This document shows, piece after piece, positions 1 through 7,861 of a stretch of DNA of 64,000 bases; position 1 is the stretch's first letter; every line of letters starts with the position of its first letter. Source of the DNA: Nocardia mangyaensis. GTDB lineage: Bacteria; Actinomycetota; Actinomycetes; Mycobacteriales; Mycobacteriaceae. The notes below the pieces were generated by a model. That model did not search any database. It was not told the origin of the DNA and saw only the letters and a program-made list of their open reading frames with translations. The stretch spans positions 4,774,001 through 4,838,000 of the forward strand of contig NZ_CP018082.1 of NCBI RefSeq assembly GCF_001886715.1, written 5' to 3'. The translations under genes and the position numbers were made by a program.

Positions 1-286
1 TGCCGAGTACCACACAGCCCATCGTCGAGCAGACAGCGATGGACACCGTGCGCCACAGCGCCTCCCGGAAGGCGGTCGAGCCGAGCACCGAGGTCCACAC
101 CTCGGTGCCGCGCCCGGTCGGGGTCTGGGTCGACTCGGTGAGCACCCGCACGATCGGGTAACCCGCGATGCCGAGCACCACGAGTACCGGCGGCAGGGTC
201 CACAGAATCGGCAGCCATTGCCGTCGTGGTGCGGGGGCTTTCACCGGCGGCACCCCGTCGGTGCGGTCGATGACAATCGCACTCAT
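1..286 (-). CDS. ABC transporter permease, phosphonate type (partial)
   Basis: N-terminal 95 codons of an inner-membrane permease; the gene runs off the left edge. The ATG at 284-286 gives a short polar N-terminus (MSAIVIDRTDG) followed by a hydrophobic first membrane segment (PILWTLPPVLVVLGIAGYPI) and a periplasmic stretch, as in MalF/PotB-type permeases. It is the last visible gene of a minus-strand series carrying the ATPase and the binding protein, so it most likely forms the channel for 2-aminoethylphosphonate or a related phosphonate. The 112-base gap from the ATPase gene holds no other gene. Function rests on context; the conserved permease EAA loop lies outside the window. Confidence 0.8.
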   Translation of the reverse strand, partial: MSAIVIDRTDGVPPVKAPAPRRQWLPILWTLPPVLVVLGIAGYPIVRVLTESTQTPTGRGTEVWTSVLGSTAFREALWRTVSIAVCSTMGCVVLG

Positions 287-398
287 CGCCGGGACCCCCT
301 GCCGTCGTCAGGTCGTACACCGCTGGGCGCCGTCGGGCTCGTCGCCGCGAGCCGACGCTGCCCACCGCGGGCCGATTCGCGCGACAACGCCCTCGCAC

Positions 399-1610
399 TC
401 ACGACGCACTCTCCGTGCTCGAACCTTCGGCCCCGCCGGAACTCGCCCCGACAGCACGGGGAATCAGCACACCGGCCGGGTCGGGCAATCGCACGCCGAC
501 CACCGCACCGACCCCGGCACTGAAATGCCCGGGTACGTCGGCGGCGAGCTCGCCGGGGAGACCGTCGACCGTCAGCTCGAGGCGGGTCGACGCGCCCCGC
601 CAGACCGCGGTCGACACGGTGGCGCACAAGGCATCTCGGTCGGTCGTCGCGCCGACAGTCACAGTGTGTGGCCGGATACACAGCAGCGCATCGTCATCGG
701 GCGCCCACTCCGCGGCCCCGACTCCGGGACGGGGCGCCTCGGCCCGCAGGGTGTGGGTGCCCGCGGTCACCGACGCGGCGGTCCCGGCGACATGATTCAC
801 CGTGCACGGCACCAGATTCGCGCCGCCGAGGAACGCGGCGGTGAAGTCGGTGGGCGGCCGTTGCCAGAGATTCTCGGCGCTGTCGATGTCGACGAGCCGG
901 GCCTCGCGCATCACCGCGATGCGGTCGGCCAGCGCCAGCGCTTCGGCCTGATCGTGGGTGACATACAGCATCGCGGTGTCGGGCAGGGCTTTTCGCAGCT
1001 GCTGCAGCTCACCGAGCATCGAGTGCCGCAGTTGCGCGTCGAGCGCGGCCAGTGGCTCGTCGAGCAGCAGGACGCGGGGCCGGATGGCCAGCGCGCGGGC
1101 GATCGCCACGCGCTGCTGCTGGCCACCGGACAACTCGCGCGGTAGCCGCTGGGCGTAGCCGCCCATGCCGACCATCTCCAGCGCCTCGGTGACCCGCGCG
1201 CCGAGCTCGGCGCGCGGCACCCGGTGCGAGCGCAGCCCGAACGCCACATTGCTGTGCACGTTCATGTGCGGGAACAGCGCGTAGGACTGCACGACGACAC
1301 CGATCCCGCGCTTGGCGGGCGAGAGATCGGTGACCTCACGCCCAGCCAGCCGCACCGCACCCGCGGTGGGCCGGACGAATCCGGCCAGCGCCTTGAGCGC
1401 GGTCGACTTGCCCGATCCACTCGGGCCGAGCAGCGCGACGGTCTCGCCGACGGCGACGCGCAGGGTGAAATCGGCCAGCGCGACGGCGGCCTTGCGGCCC
1501 CTGCCGTATCTGACCCCGACCCGGTCGAACACGATCGCCGGTTCGTCCGTCGTCGCCGTCCCGAGCGGGGCGGCGGTAGCGAACGTCGTGCGGAGGTCAC
1601 CGTCGGACAT
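399..1610 (-). CDS. phnT: ABC transporter ATP-binding protein, 2-aminoethylphosphonate uptake type
   Basis: Cytoplasmic ATPase of 403 residues that powers import by the neighbouring permease. Visible motifs in order are Walker A GPSGSGKST, the signature LSGGQQQR, Walker B VLLLDEP and the switch histidine in YVTHDQ. A C-terminal TOBE-like domain of about 130 residues is typical of the PotA/FbpC/PhnT group. I chose the ATG at 1610 because AGAGGAG lies six bases upstream; a TTG at 1616 is the alternative. It sits 28 bases after the binding-protein gene in the phosphonate operon. The PhnT name is inferred from the neighbours (phosphonatase-like hydrolase and FAD oxidoreductase); motifs alone would also fit an iron or polyamine transporter. 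Confidence 0.85.
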   Translation of the reverse strand: MSDGDLRTTFATAAPLGTATTDEPAIVFDRVGVRYGRGRKAAVALADFTLRVAVGETVALLGPSGSGKSTALKALAGFVRPTAGAVRLAGREVTDLSPAKRGIGVVVQSYALFPHMNVHSNVAFGLRSHRVPRAELGARVTEALEMVGMGGYAQRLPRELSGGQQQRVAIARALAIRPRVLLLDEPLAALDAQLRHSMLGELQQLRKALPDTAMLYVTHDQAEALALADRIAVMREARLVDIDSAENLWQRPPTDFTAAFLGGANLVPCTVNHVAGTAASVTAGTHTLRAEAPRPGVGAAEWAPDDDALLCIRPHTVTVGATTDRDALCATVSTAVWRGASTRLELTVDGLPGELAADVPGHFSAGVGAVVGVRLPDPAGVLIPRAVGASSGGAEGSSTESAS

Positions 1611-1638
1611 CGTCAACTCCTCTACAGCGCGGCCGGAT

Positions 1639-2679
1639 TCAGCTGCCGGTGGCCTGCTGGTACGCCGCGAGATCGGCGTCCAGGTCGGTCAGAACCGCGT
1701 CCCAGTCGATCGGGAGCACCTCGACACCTGCCAGCACCTCGGCCGGAGCACTGGGTTCGGTCAGGTCGGTGCGGGGCGAGACGGCGAATGCCTCGGGGGC
1801 CAGCTTGGACTGGGCGTCGGGGGCGAGCAGGAAGGTCATCAGCTCGATGGCGTCGTCTTTGTGCGGGGCGCCCTTGGCCAGGCCCATCACGTAGGGCACC
1901 GGCACCGTCGTGCGCTTGCCGTCGGCGACGGGGAAGAACACGTCGAACGTCGAGCCCTTCTCCTTGACCGTGGTCAGGTTCATCTGCACGTCACCGTTGG
2001 CGATGAGCAGCTCCCCCTTGTCGACCTTGGCCTGCAGCTTGCCGGTCGAGGACGACGGGCCGACATTGTTGGCCTGCAGCGCGGTCAAGTAGTCCAGCGC
2101 ACCCTGTTTGCCGCGCAGCTGCTGCAGCAGGACGAGCACCGCGGTGCCGTCACCGGCCTGGCCGGGGGTCGAGTACTGCAGCTTGCCCTTGTACTCGGGC
2201 TTCAGCAGGTCGTCCCAGGTCAGCGCCGAGGCATCCACCGCGGGGTTGGCGATGAAGCACAGGTAGTTGTTGGCCATGGTCACGTAGGTTCCGTCGACGT
2301 CCTTGTCGGCGGCACCGATCGCGGCGGTGTCGATGCCGCTGGGCTGCAGCAGCCCGGACTTCTTGGCCTTCTGGATGAACGGCGGCAGGGTGACGATCAC
2401 GTCGGCCTGTGGATTGGACTGTTCCTTGTCGACGCGGTTGACCACCTCGCCGGACCCGGCCTCGACCAGGTTGACCGCGATGCCGGTCGCGGCGGTGAAC
2501 TCGGCGAAACGGCCCGTGTACCAGCCGCCGACACCGTCGGCGGAGTACACGGTGACGGTCCGGCCGTCCGCCGATTCGGTGCCGGTGCCGCCGCAGGCCG
2601 CGGTGAACGCGACGGCGGTGACGCCGGCCAGCAGCAACGCGACCTTGGACAGGCGACGCGCGGGAAGGAATGTACGCAC
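1639..2679 (-). CDS. phnS: ABC transporter substrate-binding lipoprotein, 2-aminoethylphosphonate type
   Basis: Extracytoplasmic solute receptor of 346 residues that should deliver the phosphonate to the permease. It has a basic N-terminus, a hydrophobic stretch and a lipobox FTAAC with the lipidated cysteine at residue 29. The mature part opens TVTVYSADGVGGWYTGRFAEF, the periplasmic-binding fold start seen in PhnS and in iron/thiamine receptors (PBP type 2). The start is a GTG at 2679 with a weak ribosome site. It lies between the HAD hydrolase gene (86-base gap) and the ATPase gene (28-base gap). The ligand is inferred from operon content and could be a different phosphonate. Confidence 0.83.
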   Translation of the reverse strand: MRTFLPARRLSKVALLLAGVTAVAFTAACGGTGTESADGRTVTVYSADGVGGWYTGRFAEFTAATGIAVNLVEAGSGEVVNRVDKEQSNPQADVIVTLPPFIQKAKKSGLLQPSGIDTAAIGAADKDVDGTYVTMANNYLCFIANPAVDASALTWDDLLKPEYKGKLQYSTPGQAGDGTAVLVLLQQLRGKQGALDYLTALQANNVGPSSSTGKLQAKVDKGELLIANGDVQMNLTTVKEKGSTFDVFFPVADGKRTTVPVPYVMGLAKGAPHKDDAIELMTFLLAPDAQSKLAPEAFAVSPRTDLTEPSAPAEVLAGVEVLPIDWDAVLTDLDADLAAYQQATGS

Positions 2680-2764
2680 GATGACAACAACTTTCGCTTC
2701 GATGTCGAGAGGGGAATCGCAGGGACGGTGGGTCTGCTCCCGGCGGCTACCGAGAGGAGACGAT

Positions 2765-3448
2765 TCAGGAGCGCAGGACCAGCGCGGGGAACTCGGCGAC
2801 GGAGTCGACGACGTGGGTCGCGCCGGCCGCGCGCAACTGCTCGGCGGTGTGCGCGCCGGTCAGGGCGCCCGCGACAATGCCCGCACCGGCGGCGAGACCG
2901 GTGGCGACATCGCTGGTGGTGTCGCCGAGCACGGCGATCCGGTCGACCGCGTCGACGCCGAGGCGCAGCGCGGCGGCCAGCACCATGTCGGGATACGGGC
3001 GACCGCGGCCCGCGTCCGACGGCGCGAGGGTGAGGTCGGCGAGGCTCGCCCAGCCCAGAGCGGCGAGCAGTTTGTCCTGGGTGCCGCGACTGAACCCGGT
3101 GGTCAGCGCCACCCGAACGCCCGCCGCGCGCAGGGCGGTGATCGCCTCGGCCGCACCGGGAATCGGTGCGATGTCGGTGTTCTCGACCAGGGCGTCGTAG
3201 GCGGCTTCGAAGGCGAGGTTGGCGGCCTGGGCCGCGTCCTCGTCACCGACCAGCGCGCGGAAGACCTCGATCTTTGACTGCCCCATGGTGTCGATGACAT
3301 AGCGGCGGGCCTGCGCGCGCCGCGGGCCCGCCGGCTCGATCCCGGCGGCGGTGGCGGCGGCCTCGAAGGCGCGCAGCACCAGCCCCCCGTCGGCGACGGT
3401 GGTTCCGGCCATGTCGAGCACGGCCAGCTGAATGGTGGTGTCCGGCAT
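2765..3448 (-). CDS. Phosphonatase-like HAD hydrolase
   Basis: HAD-superfamily enzyme of 227 residues expected to cleave the C-P bond of phosphonoacetaldehyde or a similar phosphonate. Motif I is LDMAGT with the nucleophile at D12. The cap contains MGQSK, whose K59 lines up (from memory of PhnX) with the Schiff-base lysine in MGLLK; the His that follows in PhnX is not conserved. Motif II is the Thr in LTTGF and motif IV is LGDTTSD. The overall look matches the TIGR03351 phosphonatase-like group. The ATG at 3448 is preferred because GAGGAAA precedes it and overlaps the stop of the FAD gene; a GTG at 3460 is possible. It is translationally close-coupled to the FAD oxidoreductase. Confidence 0.83.
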   Translation of the reverse strand: MPDTTIQLAVLDMAGTTVADGGLVLRAFEAAATAAGIEPAGPRRAQARRYVIDTMGQSKIEVFRALVGDEDAAQAANLAFEAAYDALVENTDIAPIPGAAEAITALRAAGVRVALTTGFSRGTQDKLLAALGWASLADLTLAPSDAGRGRPYPDMVLAAALRLGVDAVDRIAVLGDTTSDVATGLAAGAGIVAGALTGAHTAEQLRAAGATHVVDSVAEFPALVLRS

Positions 3449-3456
3449 TGTTTTCC

Positions 3457-4584
3457 TCACAGTCCGAGCTGGTCGGCGGTCTGTTCGCCGATGGCGGGGC
3501 CCAGCGTCATCCCGCGACCGCCGGGGCCGGTGACGACCCAGACATGGGTGTCGGCGCGCACGCGGGTGACGATGGCGTCGGGGTCGACACTCTGGCTGTA
3601 GACACCGGCCCAGCGGCGCACGATCCGGGGCAGTGTGCGACCGAGCAGTTCCTCGGTCACCTCGGTGAGGTGGTCGTAGGGCGCCTCGTCGAGGTCGAAG
3701 GCGAACGGCTCGGTGTACTCGTGGGTGTCACCGATGGTCAGGCCGCCGTGCAGGCGCTGCACGCACAGCAGTTGCATCTTGTGCTCGGCGGCGGTCGCGG
3801 TCTGGGACTGCTCGGCGGCCAGCGAATCCACCTCGGCCCCGGCGAAACCCGGGTAGTAGCGGAAACTGTCGCCGTCGGCGATCGCGGTGGTGAGCGGTTC
3901 GTCCAACGGCGCGGTCTGCATCATCTGCAGCCGCACGCGGCGCACCGGGAGGTCTGCGACGAGCTCGCGGGTGAGCCCGGTATGGGCTGCGCCGGGGCAG
4001 TGGATCACCAGATCGGCTTCGTGACGGCGGCCGTGGTCGTCGATGACGACCGCGCCGGACCCGGTGTCGAGTACCGAGCGGGCCTCGGTGGCCTCGTGGA
4101 AGGTGTAGCGGCCGGAGGCGGCCATGTGGGCGCGCAGCGCGGGCAGCGCGTGGCGCGACTCGACTGCGGCATCGGTCGAACAGTGCAGTCCGGCCAGGTA
4201 TTTGCCGCGCAGCGCCGGATTGACCGCCCGCACCGCGTCGGGCTCGAGCAGGGCGAATCCGCGGGCGGCCGCGGTGGGCCCACCCGCGGCAGCCTCGGCC
4301 ACCGCGAGTTCGGCCGGCGTGCGCACCAGCGTGATCGAGCCCGCCGCACGGAAGCCGACACCGGCGACGCGACCGCCGATCTCGGCCCACAGTTCCCGCG
4401 AGCGCAGGGTCAGGTCCAGCTCGGCGGCCGAACGCCCGGAGACCCAGACCAGTCCGAAGTTGCGGACGGTCGCGCCGCGCGCTTCCCGTTCCCGTTCGAG
4501 CTGGACGACCTCGTGGCCGCGGGCGATCGCCGCCCAGGCGTGTGCGGTGCCGAGTATCCCGCCACCGATGATGACCAATCGCAT
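3457..4584 (-). CDS. TIGR03364-type FAD-dependent oxidoreductase of a phosphonate operon
   Basis: DAO-family flavoenzyme of 375 residues. The N-terminus carries the dinucleotide-binding motif VIIGGGILG with the ribose-binding Glu in VVQLERE, and the C-terminus has the FAD-closing GPGGRGMTLGP. Proteins of this type recur in phosphonate catabolic clusters; PbfC/PbfD-type relatives are reported to oxidise aminoethylphosphonates or their N-methyl derivatives to phosphonoacetaldehyde. First gene of the minus-strand operon, starting 18 bases from an operator-like palindrome. No PhnW transaminase is visible in the window, so this enzyme may supply the substrate of the adjacent HAD hydrolase. That is inference; the part of the operon beyond the left edge could still hold phnW. 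Confidence 0.8.
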   Translation of the reverse strand: MRLVIIGGGILGTAHAWAAIARGHEVVQLEREREARGATVRNFGLVWVSGRSAAELDLTLRSRELWAEIGGRVAGVGFRAAGSITLVRTPAELAVAEAAAGGPTAAARGFALLEPDAVRAVNPALRGKYLAGLHCSTDAAVESRHALPALRAHMAASGRYTFHEATEARSVLDTGSGAVVIDDHGRRHEADLVIHCPGAAHTGLTRELVADLPVRRVRLQMMQTAPLDEPLTTAIADGDSFRYYPGFAGAEVDSLAAEQSQTATAAEHKMQLLCVQRLHGGLTIGDTHEYTEPFAFDLDEAPYDHLTEVTEELLGRTLPRIVRRWAGVYSQSVDPDAIVTRVRADTHVWVVTGPGGRGMTLGPAIGEQTADQLGL

Positions 4585-4602
4585 GCCAATGATGGTGGCA
4601 AA

Positions 4603-4614
4603 TGGTCTAGACCG
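4603..4614. promoter_or_regulatory. Operator-like palindrome upstream of the phosphonate operon
   Basis: TGGTCTAGACCG contains the perfect dyad GGTCTAGACC. This core is the same as that of DasR-type sites bound by HutC/GntR regulators with UTRA domains. It lies 19-30 bases upstream of the FAD oxidoreductase ATG on the minus strand, a repressor position, and is probably the target of the divergent GntR protein. Confidence 0.65.
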
Positions 4615-4648
4615 ATGAGTGTGGGCAACGAGAACAGCAAGTTAAATT

Positions 4649-4662
4649 TTGGTATAGACCAA
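4649..4662. promoter_or_regulatory. Operator-like palindrome upstream of the GntR regulator
   Basis: TTGGTATAGACCAA is a near-perfect dyad (TTGGT...ACCAA) sharing the TGGTNTANACC core with the site at 4603. It sits just upstream of a possible -10 element, TACCCT at 4668-4673, which is six bases from the GntR start codon. This would allow autorepression of a leaderless or nearly leaderless regulator transcript. Confidence 0.62.
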
Positions 4663-4679
4663 TTGGGTACCCTGATGGC

Positions 4680-5393
4680 ATGGACGCAACACGAGTTCCG
4701 AAGGTGTTCCTGGTTCGCACCGAGATCGACGCCATCCTGGCCGATCTCGACGAAGGCGACCCCGTCCCCTCGGAACGCGATCTGGCCACCCGCTTCGGTG
4801 TCGCCCGCGAGACGGTACGACAAGCACTGCGAGAACTGCTGGTGGCGGGCCGGATTCGCCGCCTCGGCCGGGGCACCGTCGTCTCTCGGCCCAAGCTCAC
4901 CCAGCCGCTGTCACTGGGCTCCTATACCGAGGGCGCGATCAGCCTCGGCCGCACCCCCGGCCGCATCCTCGTCACCTGGGAGGACACCGCGGCGGACGCG
5001 GAGACAGCCGCCGACCTCGAACTGACACCGGGCACCGAGGTGATGCACCTGGAGCGGGTACTGCTCGCCGACGGGGAACGCATCGGACTGGAGAGCACCT
5101 ACCTGCCCCTGCACCGCTTCGCCACCCTGCGCGGCGGCTACGACCCGACCACCTCGCTGTACGCCGCGATCCGCGCGACCGGCGTCGAACTCGCCGGTGC
5201 GCGCGAACGCATCGAAACCGTACTCGCCGCGCCGAGAGAGGCGGGACTGCTCGACTGCAGCACCGCGCTACCGATGCTGCTGCTGCACCGGCGCAGCGTC
5301 GACGCCGACGGCGCCCCCATCGAGCGGGTGCGCTCGCTGTACCGGGGTGACCGCGTCGCCTTCGAGGCGAGGCTCTCACCCGAGCCGGCGTGA
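4680..5393 (+). CDS. GntR-family (HutC/UTRA) regulator of the phosphonate locus
   Basis: DNA-binding repressor of 237 residues. Residues about 26-70 form the winged helix (VPSERDLATRFGVARETVRQALRELL), and the remainder is a UTRA effector domain (TEGAISLGRTPGRI, then ERVRSLYRGDRVAFE near the C-terminus). It is divergent from the FAD/HAD/transporter operon, with a 95-base spacer holding two related palindromes, so it most likely senses a phosphonate or its aldehyde and controls both directions. No clear ribosome site precedes the ATG at 4680, which fits a leaderless start. The effector is unknown. Confidence 0.87.
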   Translation: MDATRVPKVFLVRTEIDAILADLDEGDPVPSERDLATRFGVARETVRQALRELLVAGRIRRLGRGTVVSRPKLTQPLSLGSYTEGAISLGRTPGRILVTWEDTAADAETAADLELTPGTEVMHLERVLLADGERIGLESTYLPLHRFATLRGGYDPTTSLYAAIRATGVELAGARERIETVLAAPREAGLLDCSTALPMLLLHRRSVDADGAPIERVRSLYRGDRVAFEARLSPEPA

Positions 5394-5397
5394 CGGA

Positions 5398-5841
5398 CTA
5401 CTGCTCCGGCAGCCTTCGCCGTCCACCGGCCACGTCGGTGACCAGATCGGTGTAGCCGTCGACGAGTTCGGCCAGTTGATACCAGTGCTTGTGCGTGCTG
5501 TCACTGCGCGCGCCGTTGAGGTCGATGGCCTGATTGGCATCCACCCAGCTACGCGCCATGCGGTCGACGACCGCGCCGAGGCTCTCGGTGTGCAGCGATG
5601 CGCCGTGGCGATGCATCGGCACCTCCGCGACGATCCAGTCGTTGATGTCGTCGACGAGTTCACCTCGACGGCAATCGATTTCGGCGATCAACGCGGCGTC
5701 ACGCACCTGTGCTCGCCGTTCGTGCAGTTCGGCGAGCGCATGCGCCGATCGCAACAATTCGCGATCTTGAAAACGACGGCCCTGGAATGCGCACAACAAT
5801 TGCGGCGCGGTCGGAAGTACCCCCATCACCGGCGCGCTCAT
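5398..5841 (-). CDS. DUF4254 domain protein (copy 1)
   Basis: Small soluble protein of 147 residues, helical in appearance, with no signal peptide or membrane segment. It shows the DUF4254 pattern: an IDCRRGELVDDINDWI helix (basic pair, Asp, Asn), a central EVPMHRHGASLHTESLGAVVDR segment, and a C-terminal YQLAELVDGYTDLVTDV helix. The function of the family is unknown. The paralogue at 9800-10243 has the same length and the same order of motifs. It ends five bases after the convergent GntR gene and is divergent from the XRE/DUF5753 regulator. The ATG at 5841 was chosen; GGGG lies upstream. Confidence 0.78.
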   Translation of the reverse strand: MSAPVMGVLPTAPQLLCAFQGRRFQDRELLRSAHALAELHERRAQVRDAALIAEIDCRRGELVDDINDWIVAEVPMHRHGASLHTESLGAVVDRMARSWVDANQAIDLNGARSDSTHKHWYQLAELVDGYTDLVTDVAGGRRRLPEQ

Positions 5842-6185
5842 CGCTTCGCCCCGAATTCACCCGACACCCAAGATTTGACTACCAACATGATTGGCTCTCG
5901 ATTCGGTTATCCCGGTCTTCTGTTCGGATTGCTCGCAACCAGGCTAACTGGATCATGCTCGCTCACAACGCGAAACGCAAGATTGCGTTGTCACTCCTGC
6001 AGTAAAGCCGCCTCGACAGAACCGGCGGTCACATCGGCCCCGCGACAGCGGTCCGCGATGCATCAACGAGCACTGTGACCACAGTAGCCGCGACCGAGCA
6101 GGCTGTCTTCGCGGATCGCGTGACATCGACGCCACGCAGCGCAATAATGCGATTCACGAAGCGCGCCACAGGCGAAGGGGAACCA
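5842..6185. other. Divergent intergenic region, DUF4254 / XRE regulator
   Basis: This 344-base spacer is more AT-rich than its surroundings and carries no convincing gene. It should hold the two divergent promoters. A perfect short dyad at 5974-5989 is described separately. Confidence 0.6.
5974..5989. promoter_or_regulatory. Perfect dyad, candidate operator for the XRE regulator
   Basis: AACGCAAGATTGCGTT has seven-base arms with a two-base centre. It lies between the divergent DUF4254 and XRE/DUF5753 genes, 133 bases from the first and 197 from the second. Binding is inferred from position and symmetry only. Confidence 0.4.
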
Positions 6186-7049
6186 ATGGCAGGCAAGCGC
6201 ACGACACTGACCGTCAGGCTGCGGCGCCTCGCCGCGATGCTGCGCGAGTTGCGCGAAAGCGCGCAGCTGAGCAAGGAAGACGTCAGCGCGCGCACCGGTA
6301 TCAACGTGACCACGCTGTACCGGATCGAAATGGCGCAGGCCCGCCCCCAACGCCGCACCCTCGGCGCGATGCTCGACCTTTACCAGGTCAGTGACAAAAT
6401 CCGCGAAGAAGCGCTCAGCCTGCTCACCGACGCGTTGAAACCCGGCATGTCACACGCCTACGAGGGCGCAGTCTCCGATGTCTATGCCACTTACATCAAT
6501 TTCGAGGCCGAAGCGCTCTCGGCGCGGCAGTACCAGACATCCACCGTGCCAGGTCTGCTGCAGACCTACGAGTACGCGGCAGCCGTCATCGACACCACGA
6601 TGCCGCGCCTGGACGCGGTGACCATGGAGAGCCGGGCCAAGGCCAGGATGGATCGCTCGGTCAACCTGTCCAAGGACGACCCCCTGGAACTGTGGGTCGT
6701 GATGGACGAGGCGGCCGTACGCAGGGTCGTCGGCGGGTCTGCGGTGATGGCGGGCCAGCTCGATCGGCTGATCACCGAGACCAAGCGCAAGAACGTGATC
6801 CTGCAAATCCTGCCGTTCGACGCGGGCGCCCACCCCGGCATGGCCGGCTCGTTCACCCTGCTCGATTTCCGCGATCCGGCCGACCCGGAGCTGGTGTACG
6901 TGGAGAGTCTCGCCATCGACACCCTCGTGGAGGGCCACTCCGAGATCCGCCGCTTCGGTGTGATCTTCGACCAGCTGCGCGCGATGGCGCTGAGCCCGCG
7001 CGATTCGGCCGTGCTGCTCGCCGAGGCGCGTGCCTCGATCGCTCAGTAG
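6186..7049 (+). CDS. XRE-family regulator with DUF5753 domain
   Basis: DNA-binding protein of 287 residues. The N-terminal helix-turn-helix spans about residues 10-70 (LRELRESAQLSKEDVSARTG, then TTLYRIEMAQARP). It is followed by the long DUF5753 domain (SARQYQTSTVPGLLQTYEYA, then ILPFDAGAHPGMAGSFTLLDF) found in many actinomycete WhiJ-like regulators. Such proteins often pair with a DUF397 partner; none is seen here, and a DUF4254 gene is divergent instead. The ATG at 6186 has AAGGGGA upstream. Its 3' end overlaps the convergent permease gene by seven bases. It is the likely regulator of this island. Confidence 0.85.
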   Translation: MAGKRTTLTVRLRRLAAMLRELRESAQLSKEDVSARTGINVTTLYRIEMAQARPQRRTLGAMLDLYQVSDKIREEALSLLTDALKPGMSHAYEGAVSDVYATYINFEAEALSARQYQTSTVPGLLQTYEYAAAVIDTTMPRLDAVTMESRAKARMDRSVNLSKDDPLELWVVMDEAAVRRVVGGSAVMAGQLDRLITETKRKNVILQILPFDAGAHPGMAGSFTLLDFRDPADPELVYVESLAIDTLVEGHSEIRRFGVIFDQLRAMALSPRDSAVLLAEARASIAQ

Positions 7050-7861
7050 CGGCTCGCCCGCCGGAAGCCGTACGCGGCAGGCATCGCGAACAGCGCGATC
7101 GCACCGAGCGACCAGGCCAGCGTGGCCAGCAGCGGCGCGCCGACCGGTCCGCCGAGGGCGAGCCCGCGCATGGTGTCGATGGCGTGGGTCAGCGGGTTGT
7201 TGGCCACGATCGGCTTGGCCCAGGCGGGGTAGGCGGTCAGCGGGACGAAGCCGGTGCTGAAGAACATGAGCATCGACGAACCGAGCGAGACGCTCTCGAC
7301 GAGCGCGGCTTTGGCGGTGTACACCGCCAGCGCGGTGACCATGGTGGCGAACCCGAGACCATAGACCAGCGGAACGGCGAACAAGGCCAGCGCGGCAAGC
7401 GGACCCTGGGTGAACCGGAACCCCAGCGCGACACCGACCGCGAAGATCACCAGCGTGCACAGCACGATCCGCACGCCTTCGGCTACCACGCGCGACAGCA
7501 GGCCCGACGCGCGATGCACCGGCAGCACCCAGAACCGGGCGAGCAGTCCCTCACCGCGCTCCCGGCCGAGGGTGACCGCACCGGCCAGCGAGCCCGACAT
7601 CACCGAGACCAACGCGATCATCGGCACCGAGCCGTAGAGCGCGTTGTCGCCCGCGAACGACGAGACCTGCTTGCCGAGGACCGAATTCAGCATCACCAAC
7701 AGCAGGGCGGGGAAGACCAGGGCCTGCATGACCGTCAGCGGGTCGCGGTACCAGCGCATGAGCAGGCGTTTGGTGTGGATCAGGGTCTGGGGCACCAGCA
7801 TCCGCAGCGTTTCGGTAGGTCGGTTCACCCTCGGCAGGGCGCCGGTGCGCGATGCGGTCAT
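7043..7861 (-). CDS. ABC-2 type permease (DrrB-like), second of a pair
   Basis: Integral membrane protein of 272 residues with about six membrane segments and the ABC-2 signature region (SLGSSMLMFFSTGFVPLTAYPAW followed by NNPLTHAIDTMRGL). The N-terminus has the amphipathic TLIHTKRLLMRWYRDPLTVM typical of drug and lipid exporters of the DrrB family. The ATG at 7861 overlaps the stop of the preceding permease gene as ATGA, so the two are translationally coupled and probably form a heterodimer. No ATP-binding subunit occurs anywhere near, so it must either borrow one or be inactive. The substrate is unknown. Confidence 0.82.
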   Translation of the reverse strand: MTASRTGALPRVNRPTETLRMLVPQTLIHTKRLLMRWYRDPLTVMQALVFPALLLVMLNSVLGKQVSSFAGDNALYGSVPMIALVSVMSGSLAGAVTLGRERGEGLLARFWVLPVHRASGLLSRVVAEGVRIVLCTLVIFAVGVALGFRFTQGPLAALALFAVPLVYGLGFATMVTALAVYTAKAALVESVSLGSSMLMFFSTGFVPLTAYPAWAKPIVANNPLTHAIDTMRGLALGGPVGAPLLATLAWSLGAIALFAMPAAYGFRRASRY

